A DNA stretch of 37,964 nt, from contig PBDQ01000030.1 of the NCBI GenBank assembly GCA_002717465.1, positions 21,046 to 59,009 on the forward strand. Direction: 5' to 3'. A model generated the notes under the pieces. It did not search any database and was not told the origin of the DNA. It saw only the letters and a program-made list of their open reading frames with translations. The position numbers and the translations under genes were made by a program. Shown one piece after another: positions 33,343-37,964 of this stretch; within the stretch, counting starts at the first letter, position 1, and the number at the start of each line of letters is the position of its first letter. Source of the stretch: Chloroflexota bacterium (lineage in GTDB: Bacteria; Chloroflexota; Dehalococcoidia; Lucifugimonadales; UBA826).

Positions 33343-33858
33343 ATGTACTTCAATGTGGCAGGACTACTAATGAAGTCTAGTGGATACCAAGTGCTGGAAA
33401 CATTAGACGACGAGCTGAAATTTGACTGGGCTTTAGAGAAAAAGGCTGGGGTGAAGGGTTCTGTGGTGATTATACGGACAGACTCAGGTGTATGGGTAAG
33501 CGGTGATATTAATGTAGATCTATATTTTGATTGTTCCCGTTGTTTGACCTGTGCCAGTCAGCTTGTTAATTTTCAGATTGAAGAAGAATACCTTCCTTAC
33601 CGAGATATTAACACTGGTAGGTTAATAATTGAATCAGAGGAATATGATGGATTCAGGATTGATGATGACAATATTCTTGATTTAACCGAGGCTGTAAGGC
33701 AGTATAGTTCAGTCTCATCCCCAGTAAATCCACTGTGTGATGTTGATTGTAAAGGGCTTTGCCCTCATTGTGGGTCAAACTTAAATAAAATAACATGTCG
33801 ATGTAAAATTAATATACAGGACCGAAGATGGGGTCCTTTGTTAGACTTATTGAAATAA
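33343..33858 (+). CDS. YceD/DUF177 family protein upstream of rpmF
   Basis: The 171-aa protein begins MYFNVAGLLMKSSGYQ, matching the usual family start, which favours ATG 33343 over the ATG at 33370. It carries a DCSRCL cysteine pair, and ends with the DUF177 signature PLCDVDCKGLCPHCGSNLNKITCRC. The family is linked to 23S rRNA or rpmF expression and is nearly always next to rpmF, as here (30 nt downstream). A palindrome (ATCGTT/AACGAT, 33307-33323) lies shortly upstream in the leader, with no evident promoter consensus. It heads the yceD-rpmF-fabD-nusB-acpP run. Confidence 0.9.
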   Translation: MYFNVAGLLMKSSGYQVLETLDDELKFDWALEKKAGVKGSVVIIRTDSGVWVSGDINVDLYFDCSRCLTCASQLVNFQIEEEYLPYRDINTGRLIIESEEYDGFRIDDDNILDLTEAVRQYSSVSSPVNPLCDVDCKGLCPHCGSNLNKITCRCKINIQDRRWGPLLDLLK

Positions 33859-33888
33859 AGTTATTGGATATAAAAAGGATTTAAAATC

Positions 33889-34080
33889 ATGCCTCCACTT
33901 CCCAAAAAGAAACATTCGAGAAAAAGAAAGGGTGGAAGGAACGCACATAATGGCATAAAACAGGTGTCATTATCTACATGCCCTCAATGCCATGGCCCCA
34001 GAATGCCTCACAGAGCTTGCGATGTCTGTGGAACATATAACGGGCGAGAAGTATCACCTTCTGAGCAACAGACAGTGTAG
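33889..34080 (+). CDS. rpmF: Large-subunit ribosomal protein L32
   Basis: The 63-aa basic protein starts PPLPKKKHSRKRKGGRNAH and has the four-cysteine zinc-ribbon form, CPQCHGPRMPHRACDVCG (two CxxC pairs), typical of L32 of the C+ type. It is part of the 50S subunit near the peptidyl-transferase exit region. The start follows AGGA at about 9 nt. It lies between the DUF177 gene and fabD, a common arrangement. Confidence 0.95.
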   Translation: MPPLPKKKHSRKRKGGRNAHNGIKQVSLSTCPQCHGPRMPHRACDVCGTYNGREVSPSEQQTV

Positions 34081-34128
34081 CGTTTTGCTTGGTCTAAAAA
34101 TAATTAAGACTCTTTATAAGGAAAACGG

Positions 34129-35082
34129 ATGAGCACGAGCGAAAAACTGCAGCTAAATGCAGCTTTCATTTTCCCTGGTCAGGGAGCGCAAGCTGTGGGA
34201 ATGGGGGCTGACCTCTATGAAAAATCTGAAGCCGCCCGACTGGTTTTTAGAAAAGTTGATGAAGCTTTGGGCAGAGAATTGTCGACAGTAATGTTTGAAG
34301 GACCCGAAGAGGAATTGAGAGAAACGAAGAATGCTCAGCCTGGCATATTCGCCGTGAGCATTGCATGTATGGCGGCTTTGGAAGAAAATTTGCAAGGTTC
34401 CCGAATGCCTGTTCCAATTATGACGGCTGGCCACAGTCTTGGTGAATATACTGCTTTGGTTGCTTCTGGGGTGGCGGATGTCATGGAAGCCGTGTTGTTA
34501 GTTGAAAAACGTGGGGAGCTAATGCAAGAAGCGTGCGACACGAATCCTGGCACCATGGCAGCGGTCTTAGGAATGGAAGAGGAACGCCTTGCTGAAATCG
34601 TGAATGCAACTGGTGCTTACATTTCAAACGTCAACACTGGAGACCAGATCGTTATAAGTGGCTCTTTGGAATCAGTTGAGCAAGCAATGGTGATGGCTGC
34701 AGAGCGAGGTGCCAAAAGAGTTATTCCACTAAAAGTTGGTGGAGCGTTTCATTCGGGATTGATGAAGCCAGCGCAGAGTGGTCTTATTGAGGCCTTAGAA
34801 AAAGCAAATTTACATAGCGGGAATATACCAATTGTTGCCAATTGTACGGCGCAGCCTATCTCTACGGCAGATGAAATCAGAAAGGAATTATCTGACCAAA
34901 TTGTAGGATGTGTACAATGGAAAAAATCCATAGAATTTATGATTAAGTCAGGAGTAACTGATTTTTATGAAATAGGTCCAGGTAGAGCTTTGAGCGGAAT
35001 GGTTAAGAAAATCGATCGTTCTGTAGAGGTGCATTCCCTGGCTGATATGGAAGGGGTCGAGTTTTTAGCTGCCAGAAGTTAG
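34129..35082 (+). CDS. fabD: Malonyl-CoA:ACP transacylase
   Basis: The 317-aa enzyme has IFPGQGAQAVGMG at 14-26, the nucleophile Ser103 in GHSLGEYTAL, NAQPGIFA near 68, and the catalytic His207 in GGAFHSGLM, followed by DFYEIGPGRALSGMVKKI. It loads malonyl groups from CoA to the acyl carrier protein in the cytoplasm. ATG 34129 has AAGGA 6 nt upstream. Ten or so nucleotides separate it from nusB, so transcription is likely continuous from rpmF to acpP. Confidence 0.95.
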   Translation: MSTSEKLQLNAAFIFPGQGAQAVGMGADLYEKSEAARLVFRKVDEALGRELSTVMFEGPEEELRETKNAQPGIFAVSIACMAALEENLQGSRMPVPIMTAGHSLGEYTALVASGVADVMEAVLLVEKRGELMQEACDTNPGTMAAVLGMEEERLAEIVNATGAYISNVNTGDQIVISGSLESVEQAMVMAAERGAKRVIPLKVGGAFHSGLMKPAQSGLIEALEKANLHSGNIPIVANCTAQPISTADEIRKELSDQIVGCVQWKKSIEFMIKSGVTDFYEIGPGRALSGMVKKIDRSVEVHSLADMEGVEFLAARS

Positions 35083-35100
35083 AAATTAGGTAGGGGATTT

Positions 35101-35529
35101 ATGCTCGAATACAGGGCTGTTGCGAACCGTAGAGATTGTAGGGTATTAGCCTTGCAAGTTCTATTTGAGTCAGATCTTGTAAGACATCGGACGAGCTTTG
35201 TTACTAACAGGATGCTTCAAAATACCGCTATTTCTCCTGATTTAAGAAAGTTTGCTATTGAGCTCATCAAAAATGTACTTGAAAACCTAGCAGAAGTAGA
35301 TAATATAATCACCGGCCATGCAAATGATTGGCCGATAAATCAGATAGCTGTTGTCGATTTGAATATATTGAGGATGGCTATTTCAGAGATCGTATGGGGT
35401 AAGGGCGCGCCCTCAGGAGCAGTGATAAACGAAGCTATTGAGCTTTCAAAGGTTTTTGGTTCGGAGAGGTCATCACGTTTCGTGAATGGAGTGTTGGGGT
35501 CGTTTATGAAGAGCCGTAATATAAGTTAA
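35101..35529 (+). CDS. nusB: Transcription antitermination factor NusB
   Basis: The 142-aa all-helical protein shows the NusB pattern: [18 protein letters not shown] at the N-terminus (a variant of the RxxAxQxLY block), [40 protein letters not shown] in the middle, and [30 protein letters not shown] at the end. It binds boxA RNA with S10 (NusE) during rRNA transcription. AGGGG lies a few nucleotides before ATG 35101. The arrangement between fabD and acpP is unusual compared with E. coli, where it sits beside ribH. Confidence 0.92.
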   Translation: MLEYRAVANRRDCRVLALQVLFESDLVRHRTSFVTNRMLQNTAISPDLRKFAIELIKNVLENLAEVDNIITGHANDWPINQIAVVDLNILRMAISEIVWGKGAPSGAVINEAIELSKVFGSERSSRFVNGVLGSFMKSRNIS

Positions 35530-35560
35530 AATTAAGGAAATAATGGAGGAAACGAGAATG

Positions 35561-35815
35561 TCACTTATAGAAAGAGTACAAGCCGTGGTGGCTGAAAAAC
35601 TAAGTGTTGATGAGTCTGAGGTTGTACCTAGTGCTTCTTTTACTGAAGACCTTAATGCAGATTCTTTAGATTTAGTTGAATTAATTATGGCGTTTGAAGA
35701 GGAGTTTTCAACGGATGACGTGGACATCGAAATATCAGATGAGGATGCAGAAGGGATAACGACAGTTCAGGCAGCCATTGATTACCTTCAGGATAATGGA
35801 GTTACTGACGACTAA
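35561..35815 (+). CDS. acpP: Acyl carrier protein
   Basis: The 84-aa acidic protein has [17 protein letters not shown] with the phosphopantetheine-bearing Ser36 in DSLD, and helix [20 protein letters not shown]. It carries acyl chains in fatty-acid synthesis. The frame opens at ATG 35543, but the clear GGAGG is 8 nt ahead of ATG 35561, which gives a normal N-terminus (MSLIERVQ). The tail QDNGVTDD is common. Downstream, 35816-35962 holds no clear terminator. Confidence 0.95.
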   Translation, partial: SLIERVQAVVAEKLSVDESEVVPSASFTEDLNADSLDLVELIMAFEEEFSTDDVDIEISDEDAEGITTVQAAIDYLQDNGVTDD

Positions 35816-35962
35816 TAATCAATCCATGTACAAAAGCTTGTGGACGAGTATTCTACGTAGGTTGAAATTATTTGAAGAAAACATCAGAGGAATTATTAGT
35901 TCTTGGAATAATCATGTAAACTCTCGGTAGAGTCACCATTTTATGACTTGATGGAGGTTATG

Positions 35963-36979
35963 ATGAGGGCTGCTGTATACCGAGGAAACCAACGGATTGT
36001 TGTAGAAGATATTCCTATACCGGAACCTGGACGTGGTGAAGTGCTTGTGAAAATTGATTACAGTGCTATTTGTGGTACTGATGTGCACGCTTTCCTTTAC
36101 GATATAGCTCCAGTGGGAGCTGTTTTAGGACATGAGTTTAGTGGTCATGTGGTTTCCGTAGGACAAAATGTTTCTAGATGGAGTGAAGGTGACCGTATAG
36201 TATGCGGTGGGGGGACCCCTCCGCCAGGAAAGGAAGCTCCTTTAAGGCGTCAATCCCAGTATAATTACAGACTAGAGGGTTTTTCAAATTCTAGAAACCG
36301 AGGGTACGCTGAATACACAATTTTAAAGGATTGGGAGCCCTCTTTGGTTCCTGATGGTGTTGATCAGTTACATGCTTCTTTGGCGGAGCCATGTTCTGTA
36401 GTAGTGCGGGCTGTTAGGCTGTCAAACCAAAAGTTGGGAGATACAGTGGCTGTGTTAGGGGCAGGCCCAATAGGTCTGTTGTGCATGCAAGCAGCGAAAG
36501 CTGCAGGGGCCCGGAAAGTTATTGTATCTGAGCCCGCTGCAATAAGAAGGGAAGTTGCTTTAGATTTGGGTGCGGATGCTGTTGTTGATCCTACGGTGGA
36601 TGATTCAGTCAGATCAATAATTGATTTGACTGATGGGTTGGGCCCCCATGTGGTTTATGACTGTGCTGCCGCGAAACCTACTCTACATACAGCCCTTGAT
36701 ATGGTTAGAAAAAAAGGAAATGTCATGTTGGTGGCCTTGGCTTGGGAAGAGGTCCCTTTGTTACCGGTTGATTGGGCTGGAAAGGAAGTGCAATTAAATA
36801 CTACCTTTGGTGGAGAACCTTATGACTGGCAAGTAGCATTGGATCTCATAAGTACTGGACAAATCAATTTACAGCCCATGATATTGGACACAGATTTCAT
36901 TGGACTTGAAAATATCCAAGAAGCGTTCGAAGACCTAATAAAACCTTCTACACAAGTACAGATGGTAATTAAGTTTTAG
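35963..36979 (+). CDS. Zinc-dependent alcohol dehydrogenase (MDR superfamily), sorbitol/threonine-dehydrogenase-like
   Basis: The 338-aa MDR has the catalytic zinc ligands Cys37 in AICGTD and His57-Glu58 in GHEFSG, the NAD motif VAVLGAGPIGLL near residue 160, and a C-terminal IQEAFEDLIKP. The usual structural-zinc lobe is replaced by a long loop (GGGTPPPGKEAPLRRQSQYNY), with one Cys rather than four. It likely oxidises a polyol or similar alcohol. ATG 35963 has GGAGG 5 nt upstream; the nearer ATG 35960 would be too close. Its 3' end overlaps the convergent ruvX by 11 bases. Confidence 0.85.
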   Translation: MRAAVYRGNQRIVVEDIPIPEPGRGEVLVKIDYSAICGTDVHAFLYDIAPVGAVLGHEFSGHVVSVGQNVSRWSEGDRIVCGGGTPPPGKEAPLRRQSQYNYRLEGFSNSRNRGYAEYTILKDWEPSLVPDGVDQLHASLAEPCSVVVRAVRLSNQKLGDTVAVLGAGPIGLLCMQAAKAAGARKVIVSEPAAIRREVALDLGADAVVDPTVDDSVRSIIDLTDGLGPHVVYDCAAAKPTLHTALDMVRKKGNVMLVALAWEEVPLLPVDWAGKEVQLNTTFGGEPYDWQVALDLISTGQINLQPMILDTDFIGLENIQEAFEDLIKPSTQVQMVIKF

Positions 36980-37382
36980 CGTGAGTATCGTCTAGATATC
37001 TCTGAAGGATTACTGCTGCTGAGGCTGAATCTAAAACACCTTTATTTTTGCGTATTTTATTGGGGTTTAATATGTTTCTTCTTGCTTCTATGGAGGATAA
37101 TCTCTCATCTATAGTTTGTATTGGTAAAGAAGTGAACTTGGATAGTTCATCTATGAAAGAATTAGTCTTTATTGCTTGAGAACCTATTTTACCGGAGGGT
37201 AAATACGGTAATCCTACTAAGATTAAAGAACAGCATTCCGAAGTTGCTATTTCTGAGATTATTTTAGCTCCGTTTTTTCTTGGACATGCTGGCCGTGTAG
37301 ACGCCAGAGTTTGTGTTGGGTCACTGATTGCAATGCCTATTCTTTTATCCCCAACATCAAGAGCAAGTATAGTTGATAACAT
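36969..37382 (-). CDS. ruvX: Putative Holliday junction resolvase / pre-16S rRNA nuclease (YqgF)
   Basis: The 137-aa RNase H-fold protein has LALDVGDKRIGIAISDP (first catalytic Asp), LILVGLPYLPSGKIGSQAI, the DERLSSIEARR block and the final DSASAAVILQRYLD with the last conserved Asp. RuvX/YqgF family members process 16S rRNA 5' ends and were first predicted as resolvases. It lies only 6 nt after alaS on the same strand, a common alaS-ruvX pairing. It lacks a clear ribosome site, so coupling with alaS is likely. The C-terminus overlaps the convergent MDR gene. Confidence 0.9.
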   Translation of the reverse strand: MLSTILALDVGDKRIGIAISDPTQTLASTRPACPRKNGAKIISEIATSECCSLILVGLPYLPSGKIGSQAIKTNSFIDELSKFTSLPIQTIDERLSSIEARRNILNPNKIRKNKGVLDSASAAVILQRYLDDTHAKT

Positions 37383-37388
37383 GGGTGG

Positions 37389-37964
37389 TTAGTTTTTTGT
37401 TAAATTTTTGATGAGATTTGGAATAGTTTCAATAGCAATGGGGAGTTTTGAGCTGTCCTTTCCACCGGCTTGAGCAGAACTTGGTCTACCTCCGCCGCCG
37501 CCTTTGATGATTTCTGAAATTGGTTTTACTAATTCGGAAGCGCTTACACCCATTTCCACTACATCCTCAGATACAGTTATTATTATCATAGGATTTCCAT
37601 TTATAATTGATCCTATTCCTATTACCCCACTGCCTATTTTGTCTCTAATCCAGTCTGCTGTACTTCTCAATAGTTCAGTTGACTCAACGTTTACAATGTT
37701 ACAGACAACTCTGATGCCGTTCACCGTTTTTGGGACATCTATCAGAGATTCAGCTGATTGAATAGCTAATTTCTGCTCTAGGCCCTGTGCCCGTTTTTGA
37801 GCAGAATCGAGTTCGATTAAGAGGCCAGAAATTTTGGATTCTAATTCTGTTTCTGTAGTCTGAAGCATACTTGTGAGTTTCTTTTCAGATTTAAACCGAT
37901 CCCAGATCAATTTTTCTGCGGCTCGTCCACTTACCGCTTCAATTCTCCTCATTCCCGCACCGAT
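37389..37964 (-). CDS. alaS: Alanyl-tRNA synthetase, C-terminal part, cut by window edge
   Basis: The frame is open through the right edge (IGAGMRRIEAVSG, continuing upstream), so the ATG at 37952 is internal, not a start. The visible 191 residues are the end of the editing domain (GAGMRRIEA), a coiled coil (about 25-75), and the DHHA1 domain ending in GGGGGRPSSAQAGG and SSKLPIAIETIPNL. AlaRS charges tRNA-Ala; DHHA1 helps editing and tRNA binding. The catalytic and most editing parts are beyond the window. Confidence 0.95.
   Translation of the reverse strand: MGAGMRRIEAVSGRAAEKLIWDRFKSEKKLTSMLQTTETELESKISGLLIELDSAQKRAQGLEQKLAIQSAESLIDVPKTVNGIRVVCNIVNVESTELLRSTADWIRDKIGSGVIGIGSIINGNPMIIITVSEDVVEMGVSASELVKPISEIIKGGGGGRPSSAQAGGKDSSKLPIAIETIPNLIKNLTKN

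Noticed and set aside
35826-35930. 34-aa plus-strand frame after acpP
   Set aside because: No ribosome site, no recognisable composition, and its length is expected by chance in a 147-bp gap.

Overview
The window reads as a compact, AT-rich (roughly 40% GC by eye) bacterial chromosome segment. It has about 36 protein genes and no recognisable rRNA, tRNA, CRISPR array or transposon. Several features together suggest a marine Chloroflexota (SAR202 / Dehalococcoidia-like) genome. These are an HspR-type repressor in front of grpE-dnaK, a branched-chain polyamine synthase (BpsA), paralogous cytosolic NHL-repeat proteins, DUF3500, DUF6282, several SDR/MDR dehydrogenases, acetolactate-synthase-like thiamine diphosphate (TPP) enzymes, and frequent TTG starts. 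The taxon is an inference; no marker such as 16S is present.

Layout. 1-3.9 kb: 5' part of an amidase gene (minus), a PPOX-family flavin protein, an alcohol dehydrogenase, a DUF423 membrane protein, a DUF6282 metal-hydrolase-like protein and a HAD phosphatase. 4.0-7.7 kb: a small sulfite-oxidase-fold molybdopterin protein, then the heat-shock operon hspR-grpE-dnaK. The operon has a near-consensus promoter overlapped by a HAIR-like operator and ends in a strong hairpin. 7.8-13.7 kb: DUF3500, an NHL-repeat protein, a MOSC protein, two SDRs, a class V aminotransferase and a previously uncalled 56-aa putative secreted protein. 13.9-18.5 kb: an OLD-like AAA ATPase with an apparently degenerate TOPRIM motif, folC and fabF. 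18.5-23.3 kb: two small ferredoxin-like-fold (ABM/NIPSNAP-type) proteins, apt, a cytidylate-kinase-like protein and an OppD/OppF ATPase pair without permeases.

23.3-32.1 kb is the most unusual part. Two 547-aa paralogous TPP enzymes lie on the minus strand. Between them, on the plus strand, sits an overlapping three-gene operon: NAD-dependent epimerase, bpsA, and a DUF2156/GNAT-like protein that seems to start at a CTG codon. A perfect 15-bp hairpin closes this operon. Upstream of the second TPP gene on the minus strand are a second NHL protein and a tricarballylate-dehydrogenase-like flavoprotein, which may form a catabolic transcription unit. 32.3-38.0 kb: a D-2-hydroxyacid dehydrogenase; the housekeeping run yceD/DUF177-rpmF-fabD-nusB-acpP; a second alcohol dehydrogenase; and, on the minus strand, the 3' end of alaS followed by ruvX.

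How it fits together: housekeeping modules (heat shock, fatty-acid synthesis, folate, purine salvage, translation) are interleaved with oxidative/catabolic genes for small organic acids and alcohols. The best candidates for new biology are the bpsA-DUF2156 pair, the HAIR-like operators, the nuclease-degenerate OLD-like protein and the small secreted protein. All functional calls rest on motif recognition only; no database search was run.
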